Notes under the pieces: generated by a model | What the model was told of the DNA's origin: nothing | The model's database searches: none | The model's input: only the letters and a program-made list of their open reading frames with translations | DNA from: Alphaproteobacteria bacterium | GTDB taxonomy: Bacteria; Pseudomonadota; Alphaproteobacteria; Caulobacterales; Hyphomonadaceae | Direction: 5' to 3' | Assembly: GCA_016125405.1 (NCBI GenBank) | Contig: WGLW01000021.1 | Coordinates: 62,001-126,000, forward strand | Length of the DNA: 64,000 bases | Shown: piece after piece, positions 44,109-55,240 of the stretch | Layout of the letters: each line of letters begins with the position of its first letter | Position numbering within the stretch: position 1 is the stretch's first letter | Program-made: the position numbers and the translations under genes

Positions 44109-44528
44109 ATGATTCTGACATTTTCCATACTCACCCTCACGCTGGCGAAGGCCTACGGTCTTTACATGCTCGTCACGGGACTCAGCGGCATTGTCGCGCC
44201 CGGGCGCTGGAATGCGATGGTCGTCGACTTCCAGGACTCGCCGGGGCTCACCTATCTTACAGCGGTCATCACCTTTGTTCTTGGGCTCGTGCTGGTCGGC
44301 ATCCATTCGTTCTGGACCGATCCGCTGGCGGTCGTGATTAGCCTCATTGGCTGGATCGTCCTGATCGAGGGTTTGCTCCTCTTCGCCGTGCCGCAGGGAT
44401 TCCTGCGTCTAGGCGCTTCGCTGGTGGGCACGGCCGGCCGCGCCCGCGCGTACGCCGTGTTCGCTGTAATCCTTGGCGTTGTCCTTCTTGTTCTCGGTGT
44501 GATGGGCCGCGCGGACGCTTCCGTCTGA
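44109..44528 (+). CDS. Small integral membrane protein (DUF2065-like)
   Basis: A 139-residue protein with four hydrophobic segments (SILTLTLAKAYGLYMLVTGL; LTYLTAVITFVLGLVLVGI; AVVISLIGWIVLIEGLLLFA; AYAVFAVILGVVLLVLGV) joined by short loops. The GLSGIVAPGRW and HSFWTDPLAVVISLIGW parts resemble small conserved membrane proteins of the DUF2065-type. Function unknown. Confidence 0.7.
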   Translation: MILTFSILTLTLAKAYGLYMLVTGLSGIVAPGRWNAMVVDFQDSPGLTYLTAVITFVLGLVLVGIHSFWTDPLAVVISLIGWIVLIEGLLLFAVPQGFLRLGASLVGTAGRARAYAVFAVILGVVLLVLGVMGRADASV

Positions 44529-44634
44529 TCCCGCTAGTCACCGCAAGGGCTCGACATCGGGCGATAACTCGGAAATGACGACGGCCGAAGCGTCCGCAAT
44601 CGCACTGCGGCGCGAAAACGCATCGGAGGCCTGA

Positions 44635-46311
44635 ATGAAGCGGCTTGCTCGGATCTGTATCTTCATTGCAGCTCTCGTCTCCGCTTCAGCAGAGCCTGCC
44701 CTTTCGCAGGAACACCTCCTCAAGTCCGGCGCTGTTGCGTCACCCGACAAATATGGCGCGCTCGCGGCTCGCGAAATTCTGAAGGAAGGCGGCAACGCCG
44801 TTGACGCCGCCGTCGCGACTGCCTTCACGCTGGCCGTGACGTATCCGGAAGCCGGCAATCTTGGCGGCGGCGGGTTCATGACCCTCTTTGTCGACGGCAA
44901 ACCCTATTTTCTCGATTACCGGGAAATGGCGCCGGGCGGAGCGACCGCCGACATGTATCTCGATGAGAAGGGTGACTTCGTTCAGGATCGCAGCCTATAC
45001 GGCAACCTGGCCTCCGGCGTACCGGGAACCGTGCGCGGAATGGCAGAAGCGCACCGACGGTTCGGAAAGTTGAGCTGGAAGCAGGATCTTGCGCCCGCCA
45101 TCCGCTACGCCCGCGAAGGATTTCTCGTGACCGAACAGTTGATGAAGATCGACAAAGGCAGCCACGAGCCTTTCGTCGGCGTCACGAATTTCGAGACGTA
45201 TTTCGGCGGCATGAAAGCAGGACAGAAATTCCGGCAACCGGAACTCGCAGCCACGCTTGAGCGCATCGCCGAAAACGGCGATGCCGAATTCTATGAAGGC
45301 AAGACCGCCGACCTCCTGGTGGCGCAAATGGCGCGCGGCAAACCGGGACTGATCACGAAGGCCGACCTTGCCGGCTATAAGGCGGTGTGGCGCGAACCTG
45401 TGACGGCCAACTGGCGCGACTTCCAGGTCATCACCGCTCCGCCGCCGAGTTCGGGCGGCATCGCCCTGCTGCAGATGCTGATGATGAAGCAGGACGCCGC
45501 TTCGCTATTCGCCGGCGTCGCGCTCAATTCAACGCAATATGTTCATCTCATTTCCGAGATCGAAAAGCGCGTTTTCGCTGACCGGGCGCAGTATCTGGGC
45601 GATCCGGATTTTGTGAAGGTTCCAGTAGATGCCCTGATCGACCCTGCCTATTCCGCGCGACGCGCAAAGGAGATTGACCCTGCGCACCCCTCCAAAACGG
45701 CGAACGTGCAGCCCGGCCTAGAAAAGCCTCAGACGACCCACTTCTCGATCGTCGACCACTGGGGCAACGCCGTATCGAACACCTACACGCTGAACGGATG
45801 GTTCGGCTCCGGCGTCGTCGTCAAAGGAGCAGGCTTCCTGCTTAACGATGAAATGGACGATTTTTCCGCCAAGCCTGGCGCGCCAAACCAGTTTGGCGTC
45901 GTTGGTGGAGACGCCAACGCCATCGCGCCACGCAAACGCCCCCTGTCTTCAATGACGCCGACTATCATTCTCAAGGACGGAAAGGTGGCGATGGTGATCG
46001 GCACGCCCGGCGGGTCGCGGATCTTCACCTCGATCTTTCAGGTCCTCACCGACGTCTACGACTTCAACCTGTCGCTGAAGGACGCGCAGAAGCAGCTTCG
46101 TTTCCATCACCAGCTGCTGCCGGAGAACACCATCTTCACGGAACCGTTCGCATCCTTTTCTCCGAAGGAGATCGCAGCTCTCCAGCAGCGCGGCTACACC
46201 GTCACGCCGCAGGACTTCAACGGCGACATCGAGGCGATCCGCGTCATCGATGGCCAGCCCGAACCTCGTCCGGATCCCCGCGCCCGGGGCGTCGGGATGG
46301 TGACGCCCTGA
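44635..46311 (+). CDS. ggt: Gamma-glutamyltransferase
   Basis: A 558-residue periplasmic Ntn-hydrolase, synthesised as a proenzyme that cuts itself before the nucleophile Thr367 (KPQTTHFSIVDHWGNAVS). Signal peptide to about residue 25 (ALVSASAEPALS). Further motifs: ATAFTLAVTYPEAGNLGGGG, RPLSSMTPTIIL and VIGTPGGSRIFTSI. It hydrolyses glutathione and other gamma-glutamyl compounds or transfers the glutamyl group to an acceptor. GGAGG is close to the ATG. A YfcC-type carrier gene begins 64 bases after its stop, so released amino acids could be taken up by a co-expressed transporter. Confidence 0.96.
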   Translation: MKRLARICIFIAALVSASAEPALSQEHLLKSGAVASPDKYGALAAREILKEGGNAVDAAVATAFTLAVTYPEAGNLGGGGFMTLFVDGKPYFLDYREMAPGGATADMYLDEKGDFVQDRSLYGNLASGVPGTVRGMAEAHRRFGKLSWKQDLAPAIRYAREGFLVTEQLMKIDKGSHEPFVGVTNFETYFGGMKAGQKFRQPELAATLERIAENGDAEFYEGKTADLLVAQMARGKPGLITKADLAGYKAVWREPVTANWRDFQVITAPPPSSGGIALLQMLMMKQDAASLFAGVALNSTQYVHLISEIEKRVFADRAQYLGDPDFVKVPVDALIDPAYSARRAKEIDPAHPSKTANVQPGLEKPQTTHFSIVDHWGNAVSNTYTLNGWFGSGVVVKGAGFLLNDEMDDFSAKPGAPNQFGVVGGDANAIAPRKRPLSSMTPTIILKDGKVAMVIGTPGGSRIFTSIFQVLTDVYDFNLSLKDAQKQLRFHHQLLPENTIFTEPFASFSPKEIAALQQRGYTVTPQDFNGDIEAIRVIDGQPEPRPDPRARGVGMVTP

Positions 46312-46375
46312 CGGCGACCGCAGAGTAGACAGCCACGGGATACCGTGGAACCGTCACGTCGGCGAGGGGCGGTCG

Positions 46376-47815
46376 ATGAATCAGAAAGTCGCAGGCGCGC
46401 AGGCGTCAGGGAAACGCCCTGTCGAGTTTCCGTCCGCCTACACGATCCTCTTCGCCCTGATCGCGATCTTCGCAGCCCTTACCTGGGTCGTACCGGCCGG
46501 CCAGTACAATCGTGTCCAGGACCCCGAGATCGGGCGTGAAGTCACGGTACGCGGATCCTACCACTCCATAGACGCCCATCCTCAAACGCCTCTCGACATA
46601 ATCATGGCGCCCATCGGCGGCTTCTACGATGCAAAAAGCGGCAAGACCCGCGCCGCAGACATCGTGCTGTTCGTGCTGTTCGTTGGCGGGTTCATGGGCA
46701 TGGTCAATCGCACGGGCGCCATCGACGTCGCCATGACGACCGCCATGACCGCCCTCAAAGGGCGCGAGCATCTGCTAATTCCGGTTCTGATGGGCCTGTT
46801 CGCTCTTGGCGGAACCGTTTACGGCATGGAGGAGGAGGCAATCCCGATCCTCGCGCTGCTCGTGCCTGTGATGATGCGAGCCGGATACGACAGCATTGTT
46901 GCTGCAGCGATTGTCATCGTCGGAACAAGTGTTGGCAGGTTTGGCGGGTTGATAAATCCATTCGCCACCGGAATCGCTTCCAGCGTCGCCGGCGTCAGTC
47001 TCACCGACGGCATTGCGCTTCGTGCGGTCCTGCTTGTTATCGGCTGGACGATCAGCTCGGCCTGGGTCATGCGCTACGCGGCGCGTGTGCGAAAGACCCC
47101 GGAGCTTTCCCTCATCGCCGACCGCCGCCGCGAAATCGAGGCGCATTTCGAAACGTCGCACGTTCCAGAGGCCAGGCTTTCGGCCCGGCAGATATTTGTG
47201 CTCGCGATCTTCATACTGACATTCGCCGTCCTGATCTGGGGCGTCGCCAGCCAGGGCTGGTGGATGGCGGAGATGTCCGCACTGTTTCTCGGCAGCTCCC
47301 TCCTCATGGCCGTCGCCGCCGGGACGGGCGAGAGAGAATTTGTCGACGCGTTCGTCAGCGGCGCCCGCGAATTGCTGGGCGTCGCCCTCATCGTCGCGCT
47401 CGCGCGCGGCGTGTTGGTGGTGATGGACAACGGCCACATCACAGACACGATCCTCCACGGCGGCGAAGTTCTGTTGAACGGACTGCCCTCCATCATCTTC
47501 ATCAACGGAATTCAGGCCGTCGATGTCCTGATGTCGTTCGTTGTGCCGTCCTCGTCAGGACTGTCAGTGCTGGCGACGCCGGTCTTCGCGCCGCTCGCCG
47601 ATTTCGCGGACGTGCCGCGCGCACTGATCGTCACCGCCAACCAGACTGGCATAAACATCACCCAGCTGCTCACGCCGACGTCCGCCGGCCTCATGGGCAT
47701 GCTGGCTATCGCCCGCGTCCCCTACGACCGCTGGCTGCGTTTCGTCGCGCCGCTGGCGCTGATCCTGTTCGCTCTGGGCGCGGCGGCGCTGAGCATCGGT
47801 CTCACGCTTGGGTAG
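46376..47815 (+). CDS. YfcC-family membrane carrier
   Basis: A 479-residue polytopic inner-membrane protein with about 11-12 hydrophobic segments. FPSAYTILFALIAIFAALTW at the start, a periplasmic loop VPAGQYNRVQDPEI, and the paired re-entrant patterns VGTSVGRFGGLINPFATGIAS and VVPSSSGLSVLATPVFAPLAD identify the YfcC/C4-dicarboxylate anaerobic carrier-like family (arginine/ornithine antiporter-type members included). Ligand unclear. Located downstream of ggt in the same direction, probably co-transcribed. Confidence 0.92.
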   Translation: MNQKVAGAQASGKRPVEFPSAYTILFALIAIFAALTWVVPAGQYNRVQDPEIGREVTVRGSYHSIDAHPQTPLDIIMAPIGGFYDAKSGKTRAADIVLFVLFVGGFMGMVNRTGAIDVAMTTAMTALKGREHLLIPVLMGLFALGGTVYGMEEEAIPILALLVPVMMRAGYDSIVAAAIVIVGTSVGRFGGLINPFATGIASSVAGVSLTDGIALRAVLLVIGWTISSAWVMRYAARVRKTPELSLIADRRREIEAHFETSHVPEARLSARQIFVLAIFILTFAVLIWGVASQGWWMAEMSALFLGSSLLMAVAAGTGEREFVDAFVSGARELLGVALIVALARGVLVVMDNGHITDTILHGGEVLLNGLPSIIFINGIQAVDVLMSFVVPSSSGLSVLATPVFAPLADFADVPRALIVTANQTGINITQLLTPTSAGLMGMLAIARVPYDRWLRFVAPLALILFALGAAALSIGLTLG

Positions 47816-47860
47816 CGCCCCCGACATCGCCCTTGCGCACGCCCGGCTCGCCAGCCCGTG

Positions 47861-48172
47861 TTACTCCGCGGCGCGCGCCGCCATCTGCACCAGCTGCTGC
47901 AGGGCCGCGACATGGGCTGCGAACGACTTGCGGCCCTTGCGGGTCAGCGCCGCCCAGGTCCGTTGGCGGCCGTCGAGCTTTGATTTTCGCAACTCGACAA
48001 GTCCCACATCGCTCAGCGCGGAGAGCTGCTTTGACAGCACCGAGTCGCTGACGCCCGCCATGTCGCGCAAGACGGCGAACTCCGCTTCGGCCACGCCCGA
48101 CAGAAAGGCCGTGATCTGAAGCCGCGTGGGCGCATTGAACAGCGGCTCAAGACCGTTTGCCGGATTGGTCAC
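47861..48172 (-). CDS. Winged-helix transcriptional regulator, MarR/ArsR-like
   Basis: A 103-residue regulator starting at GTG, whose start overlaps the stop of the upstream membrane-protein gene (GTGA). Helix-turn-helix: NAPTRLQITAFLSGVAEAEF, MAGVSDSVLSKQLSALSDVG, followed by the wing VELRKSKLDGRQRTWAALT. The family (transcriptional regulator with membrane partner, sometimes DUF2089/PadR-like) commonly represses its own operon. Three ACTTTCCA-type sites in front of the pair are the likely operators. Confidence 0.85.
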   Translation of the reverse strand: MTNPANGLEPLFNAPTRLQITAFLSGVAEAEFAVLRDMAGVSDSVLSKQLSALSDVGLVELRKSKLDGRQRTWAALTRKGRKSFAAHVAALQQLVQMAARAAE

Positions 48173-48624
48173 GACATTTTCCCCGTCAGGTCGCGGTGGC
48201 GCAGCTTCTCCCAGACGAGGCTCATTGCGACCATAACCGGGAAAAGAGCCGCCCCGATCGCCGCGGCGGGCCAATCAAGTCCATAGGTTCGTTTCAGCCA
48301 GAAAATCGCGAACATGGCCGCGAGCGTCAAAACGATCAGAAGCGACGCCAGAAGGTACGACACGGCGCCTCGAAGGTTGCCCACCCAGACGCCGCGTTTG
48401 CGCACGCGCCATAAAACCAGCGCCAGAAGCGCCATCGTCGCAGCCGTCACCGCAAGCTGAAGGCCGTCCCTCAGCGCGAACGAGGCGATGAGACAGCCGA
48501 CAATCGCCGGCAGGGCGAGATGATAGACCAGCGGCTTCTTGCCGGCATCGGCCGCCGCAGCGCGCGATTTCTTGGCCATCTCAAGCGCTTCGTCCGGGGT
48601 CTGGATGTCCGTTTCGTCCTTCAT
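48169..48624 (-). CDS. Membrane protein encoded with a winged-helix regulator
   Basis: A 151-residue protein. A charged N-terminal stretch (KDETDIQTPDEALEMAKKSR) precedes four hydrophobic segments (LALPAIVGCLIASFALRD; LQLAVTAATMALLALVLW; YLLASLLIVLTLAAMFAIFW; AAIGAALFPVMVAMSLVW). No known domain. The stop codon overlaps the regulator's GTG, so the two are co-expressed, a common pairing of small membrane protein with HTH regulator. The start at 48624 was chosen because the frame beyond it runs through the operator repeats. Confidence 0.8.
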   Translation of the reverse strand: MKDETDIQTPDEALEMAKKSRAAAADAGKKPLVYHLALPAIVGCLIASFALRDGLQLAVTAATMALLALVLWRVRKRGVWVGNLRGAVSYLLASLLIVLTLAAMFAIFWLKRTYGLDWPAAAIGAALFPVMVAMSLVWEKLRHRDLTGKMS

Positions 48625-48643
48625 GGGCTGCGTCCAGCTATTC

Positions 48644-48714
48644 ACTTTCCAATATGGAAAGTCATATCCATCACTTTCCACATCGTCAAGTCATAACTTT
48701 CCAATCTGGAAAGC
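48644..48714. promoter_or_regulatory. Three ACTTTCCA-N3-TGGAAAGT operator copies
   Basis: Site 1 (48644-48662) has perfect 8-base arms; site 2 (48673-48691) has a perfect left arm and a degenerate right arm (CGTCAAGT); site 3 (48696-48714) has one mismatch at the last base. Starts are 29 and 23 bases apart. They stand 20-90 bases upstream of the membrane-protein/winged-helix pair, where the promoter should be. Binding by the small winged-helix protein is the natural inference. Confidence 0.75.
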
Positions 48715-48802
48715 GAAGGCTGGTCACCGGCAGCTCCCCCCGCAGCTCCCGTCGTGATGGACGTCTTTCATCGGCGACGCGAACGCCCTATGGTCGCCGC
48801 CT

Positions 48803-51326
<2,524 letters not shown>

Positions 51327-51427
51327 CCTCACCACCCCCCTGAGACGCGCGAATTGGCATACTGTAGATGATACGTCGATAGCATCACATAGTGGGTAGA
51401 GCCGCATCAAGTGCTGGGGGAATCGAC

Positions 51428-52825
51428 GTGTCACATCCAAAAGATCTGGGTCAGATTAATGACTACCTAGATTCCGCCGCGTTGGCGTCGGACGATGACC
51501 AACTGTCGGCTTATGGCTATGTGGCGGTAAAGCTAAACGGAACATTCGCTCTTATTGGCGGCCGTGTGATTTTCAATGTGGTAATGCCGACTCCGGCGCC
51601 ATTTTCTTTTTTTAGCGACACGGTCATTGCAGAGTCGTTCCTTGTGCGCGGCACCGAAAAATCTCCTCGCGAAATTTTGGAAAGCCTCATTGAGGGCAAG
51701 ATTTTTTCAACAAAGGAAGACGTGAGATTCGTGCCGAGAGACCAGAACTCGTTCGGAATTTCTCACTACGCGCTTGGGCCTCCACCTCAAGGGCAAGTTC
51801 GCTTGAACTCTCTAAAAATCTTCGGGGCCGATCTGGCGGAGAAGGTGAACTATCCAGAGATAGCGTGGGACCTTCGGTCACATGAAACTCCATACGATGG
51901 CCTTCCCGAGATTTTTGACGCGTGCGGGGTTTTGCATCCATCCGGTCCGCAGTCCGTGTTTGAAGTTGTTGCCCAAGTTCTAACTGCTATCGACACCGGT
52001 CGGTCCGTAGTGAACGGCGGAATCGCGACAATAGGCGTCAACGCTCTACACGGAGTTGACCTCGCCGAGGTTTCATTGGGGCTCAAGATTGCGGTTCCCA
52101 AGGGTGATGTCGAACGGCGCCAAGTACAAGCTGACCAGATGAATTGGCTGACTACCGACACAAAACAGGAAGGCACAGTTGAGATATCCGTGCCGACCGG
52201 AGCCGTAGTTGAATGCATTGCCTGCTATCGAGGAAGGGCGCTCCACTACTACTGGATCGCGGACCCAAGTGAGACGGCAAACGGTCGAAAAGTTTCTGTA
52301 GAAACGTTCGACGCTGGACTTAGCCGGTTCCAAGAATCCCTGAAATGGGAAAACGCGCGAGGCAGAAATTCGCGGGACTTTGAGTCGGGGTTTTGTTCAA
52401 TGCTGTGGATGCTCGGAGTTTCCCCACTACATTTTGATCGAGGGGGAAAAACGCAAGAGGCCGTCGATATACTCTCCGTCGCCGGGGCCGATCAGATGAT
52501 GCTGATAGAATGCACCGTTGGCATCCTAAAGGCCGAAGGGAAACTAGCCAACTTGATAGCAAGAACTGAGCGCCTGCGGAGGCAGTTTCGCGACAAAGGG
52601 CGAAATGTGGAACTGTTGCCCGTCATAGTCTCCCCAATGTCGCGCCAAGAACTGGCAAGCGAGCTTGCCGCTGCGGGCGCACATGGTGTGGCTGTGGTGG
52701 CACAAGAACAGCTTGCAGAACTACAAGCTCGCATTGATCGTCCAATCGACGCAAATGCAGTTTTTAAAGAAATCAAATCGTACGTCCCCGCCGATCCCAA
52801 TGCGGTCGCGATCGACATTAACTAG
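51428..52825 (+). CDS. Unknown protein with PD-(D/E)XK-like C-terminal region, lower-GC gene
   Basis: A 465-residue soluble protein, GTG start with GGGGGA 6 bases upstream. Base composition is visibly AT-richer than all neighbours (many AAA, TTT, GAA codons), suggesting transfer. N-terminal ~300 residues have no recognised motif. The C-terminal region shows RDFESGFCSMLW, TQEAVDILSV (D347), MMLIECTVG (E361) and ARTERLRRQF, the order E-D-E seen in PD-(D/E)XK nucleases, although the lysine after the second acidic residue is replaced by CT; a lysine in GILKAEGK may substitute. Similar orphan genes are scattered among bacteria. A restriction or defence nuclease is my inference, not proven. Confidence 0.65.
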   Translation: MSHPKDLGQINDYLDSAALASDDDQLSAYGYVAVKLNGTFALIGGRVIFNVVMPTPAPFSFFSDTVIAESFLVRGTEKSPREILESLIEGKIFSTKEDVRFVPRDQNSFGISHYALGPPPQGQVRLNSLKIFGADLAEKVNYPEIAWDLRSHETPYDGLPEIFDACGVLHPSGPQSVFEVVAQVLTAIDTGRSVVNGGIATIGVNALHGVDLAEVSLGLKIAVPKGDVERRQVQADQMNWLTTDTKQEGTVEISVPTGAVVECIACYRGRALHYYWIADPSETANGRKVSVETFDAGLSRFQESLKWENARGRNSRDFESGFCSMLWMLGVSPLHFDRGGKTQEAVDILSVAGADQMMLIECTVGILKAEGKLANLIARTERLRRQFRDKGRNVELLPVIVSPMSRQELASELAAAGAHGVAVVAQEQLAELQARIDRPIDANAVFKEIKSYVPADPNAVAIDIN

Positions 52826-52871
52826 AAACGCCCGATGTCATCTAAGCCTTGCTACGCTTGCACAACAGACC

Positions 52872-53504
52872 CTACTCCGCCGGAACCAATCCCGGGCCGG
52901 GCTTCGGCGTTTGCGGCGAGGTTGGCGCGGGCGGCGGGGTTGGGCCGCCGAACAGGCCGTCCTTCGGACAGGCGAGGCCCTGCAGGCGGCTCATGCGCTT
53001 GAGGCCGAGGTCCTGCACGGCGAGGCGGAGGCCGGTGTACGTCAGCTTGTAGCCTTCGTGGTAGGGATCGAAGCGGCGCGACGTGGCCGACCATGTCGCG
53101 ATGAACTCGTCCACGCGCATCATGTACCACTCGATGCGGTCGAGCTGTTTGCGGCTGAGGCTCTTCTGTTCGTTGAGGCTGGAATAGAGGAAGCGCAGGC
53201 GCGCCACGAAGGGATGCAGCATCCACGCCTCGCGCTGGCCGTCCTGTTTCCAGACCGTGGGATAGGCGCGAGCGAACAGCTCTGACTGGCAGAGGATCAG
53301 CTCGTCCACGATGCGGGCCTTGAGCTTGCCCGTCGAACTGTTGAGCGAGAGCAGCCAGCCGAAGGCGAAGGTGAGGATCGTGAAGGCGCCGTTGCGCGCC
53401 AGGTCCGGGTCCGGCAGCAGGCTGTCGCCCTTGTCGTTCCAGAATGTGCGGAGGAGCCACGAGCCCGTGTGCGCCGCATCCACCCCCAGAAAGTGCCAGT
53501 GCAT
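52872..53504 (-). CDS. Conserved hypothetical protein
   Basis: A 210-residue protein with a GGGGGAG ribosome site. HWHFLGVDAAHTGSWLLRTF opens it; one hydrophobic stretch (GAFTILTFAFGWLLSLNSS) is followed by a charged helical part (IVDELILCQSELFARAYPTV; LSRKQLDRIEWYMMRVDEF) and a proline-rich tail (GGPTPPPAPTSPQTPK). No domain recognised. Isolated between the lower-GC gene and slyX, in opposite orientation to both. Confidence 0.7.
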   Translation of the reverse strand: MHWHFLGVDAAHTGSWLLRTFWNDKGDSLLPDPDLARNGAFTILTFAFGWLLSLNSSTGKLKARIVDELILCQSELFARAYPTVWKQDGQREAWMLHPFVARLRFLYSSLNEQKSLSRKQLDRIEWYMMRVDEFIATWSATSRRFDPYHEGYKLTYTGLRLAVQDLGLKRMSRLQGLACPKDGLFGGPTPPPAPTSPQTPKPGPGLVPAE

Positions 53505-53650
53505 CGCCGGCTCCCCCCTCGTTTAACCAACACCCGGGAGCGTTCTAGCAGCAAGATTGCGGGGCGCCGAGTCTGGGTGGCCGGGGAAGTTGAAGCGGGA
53601 AGGTGCGCGGCGGCTCGCGCGGGGGGCGCGATGCGGCTAGTCTGGCACCC

Positions 53651-53860
53651 ATGACACAGGAAGACCGCCTCGACGCCCTTGAGATGCGCATCGTCCACCA
53701 GGACGCGACCATCGACGAGCTCAACGCCACGGTGACGGAGCAGTGGAAGGCCATCGACCGGCTGTCGCGGGAGGTCGCGTTCCTGAGGGACCAGCTGGCC
53801 GCAGCCGAAACCGCGCCCGGCCGCGACCCGCGCGAGGAGCCGCCCCCGCCGCATTACTAG
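53651..53860 (+). CDS. slyX: SlyX-family protein
   Basis: A 69-residue coiled-coil protein: EDRLDALEMRIVHQDATIDE and VTEQWKAIDRLSREVAFLRD are the heptad repeats of SlyX, and the tail ending PPPPHY is the family mark. Function unknown; usually near slyD in enterics, absent here. The ATG at MTQEDRL was taken as start since the upstream codons (from 53603) are arginine/glycine-rich and unlike SlyX. Confidence 0.9.
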   Translation: MTQEDRLDALEMRIVHQDATIDELNATVTEQWKAIDRLSREVAFLRDQLAAAETAPGRDPREEPPPPHY

Positions 53861-53958
53861 CGCGTGCGGTTTGCCTGACCCTGCGTCCACTCTTGTTGTC
53901 TGAGCTTCAGACAGGCGGGGCTAGCCTGCCCTCATCGACGACAGAGGGGGATCTCAAC

Positions 53959-55218
53959 ATGCGTCTTTCAGTTCAACCGGCTGGCCGTATTACGGCGCTG
54001 GTCCTGCAGGCCTGCGCGGTCTTCGCATTCCTGTTCACGGCCTCGCCATCCGCGCACGCGCAGGCCGTCATCGAGGAAGCGCCTGCGACCTATACCGGCG
54101 CGATGGGCTGTCCCTCCGGGTCGTTTCTCGACATCGGCCGCGGCGATTGCTGGAGCTGTCCGCCCAACGCCCCGGCGCGCACCATCTTTGCGGTGACCAG
54201 CGCGGACGCCTGCGAGGCGCCGCTGCACGAGGAATTCCGCCGCGCCACGGGTCCGAAAAATCCCACGGGCCTGATCCACACCGACTGTCAGCCGGGCTGG
54301 TTCCTCGATATCGGGCTGGGCAAATGCTATTCGTGCAATGGCTATAACCGCACCGCCTATCCGATCTCGAACCCGCGCGCGTGCTCGCGGCTGGTTCCCG
54401 CCCGGCGCGCGCGTGCGAAACTGGAGCGGGCTTCGGCCTACTGTCCGCCGGGATCGTTCCAGCACCTGCTGACGGGGCGCTGCTATAGCTGCCCGCCGGA
54501 CATGGACCGCAACCTGCGCACCGGCGCTGATCCCAGCACGTTCAACGCCTGCTCGCTGACCGAGGCCGGCAAGGCACGGCGGCTCGGTCTCGCCAAGGCC
54601 GAAGAGCTGGCGCCGCAGATGGTCCAGGCCATGCTGGCCTCGCTGACGCTGTCGAACGACTCAAGCACCACGACACGGCTGAAGAACCATGACGATGCGC
54701 TGGCGGCGGATGCGGAGCGGGCGACCGGCGCCAATCCATGCGCGCTCGACGCCTTCAACACCTGGTCGCTCGGCGGCACCGCGGACGTCAACGCCATCAT
54801 CGGCGCCGCGCTGGACACCGGCATGGCGGTGGACATCCGCAAGCCGGCGCGCGAAGGCCGCACGCCACAGCGCAACGCCTACTGGTATGGCGCGGTCAGC
54901 TACAGCATCGGCCTCAACGCCGGCGGCAGCGCGGGCGTCAACTATGGCTGCTGGATCGACGACAACAACCACATCGGCGGCGATTATCACGGCTTCGTCT
55001 TCGACCCGCTGGAGATCGGCGAACTCGCCACCGCGCTCAAGGCCGCCAAGGGCGGCGAACATCTCAAGGACGCCTTCAAGACCTCCGGCGCCTCGCTCGC
55101 ATTCGGCGTGTGGTTCGACTATGACTGGCGCTTCCTTGGAGTCACCATGACGCCGGCCTATGGCCGTGGCATTTCCATCGGTGGATATTCCAAGGGAACG
55201 ACGCTGCAGATCCCCTGA
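53959..55218 (+). CDS. Secreted protein with three four-cysteine repeats
   Basis: A 419-residue exported protein, signal peptide to about residue 35 (AFLFTASPSAHAQA). Three repeats share C-x2-G-x-F/W-F/L-x-D-I/L-G-x-G-x-C-x2-C and a further cysteine 15-19 residues on: C51/64/67/85, C110/123/126/142 and C162/175/178/198 (CPSGSFLDIGRGDCWSC; CQPGWFLDIGLGKCYSC; CPPGSFQHLLTGRCYSC). They resemble GCC2/GCC3-type ephrin-receptor repeats. The C-terminal half (residues ~270-419) is glycine-rich with SYSIGLNAGGSAGVNYGC and FGVWFDYDWRFLGVTMTP, a beta-rich part of unknown fold. GAGGGGGAT precedes the start. Function unknown; an adhesive or ligand-binding surface protein is plausible. Confidence 0.75.
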   Translation: MRLSVQPAGRITALVLQACAVFAFLFTASPSAHAQAVIEEAPATYTGAMGCPSGSFLDIGRGDCWSCPPNAPARTIFAVTSADACEAPLHEEFRRATGPKNPTGLIHTDCQPGWFLDIGLGKCYSCNGYNRTAYPISNPRACSRLVPARRARAKLERASAYCPPGSFQHLLTGRCYSCPPDMDRNLRTGADPSTFNACSLTEAGKARRLGLAKAEELAPQMVQAMLASLTLSNDSSTTTRLKNHDDALAADAERATGANPCALDAFNTWSLGGTADVNAIIGAALDTGMAVDIRKPAREGRTPQRNAYWYGAVSYSIGLNAGGSAGVNYGCWIDDNNHIGGDYHGFVFDPLEIGELATALKAAKGGEHLKDAFKTSGASLAFGVWFDYDWRFLGVTMTPAYGRGISIGGYSKGTTLQIP

Positions 55219-55240
55219 GACCGTCGGCCCGGAGACGCCC

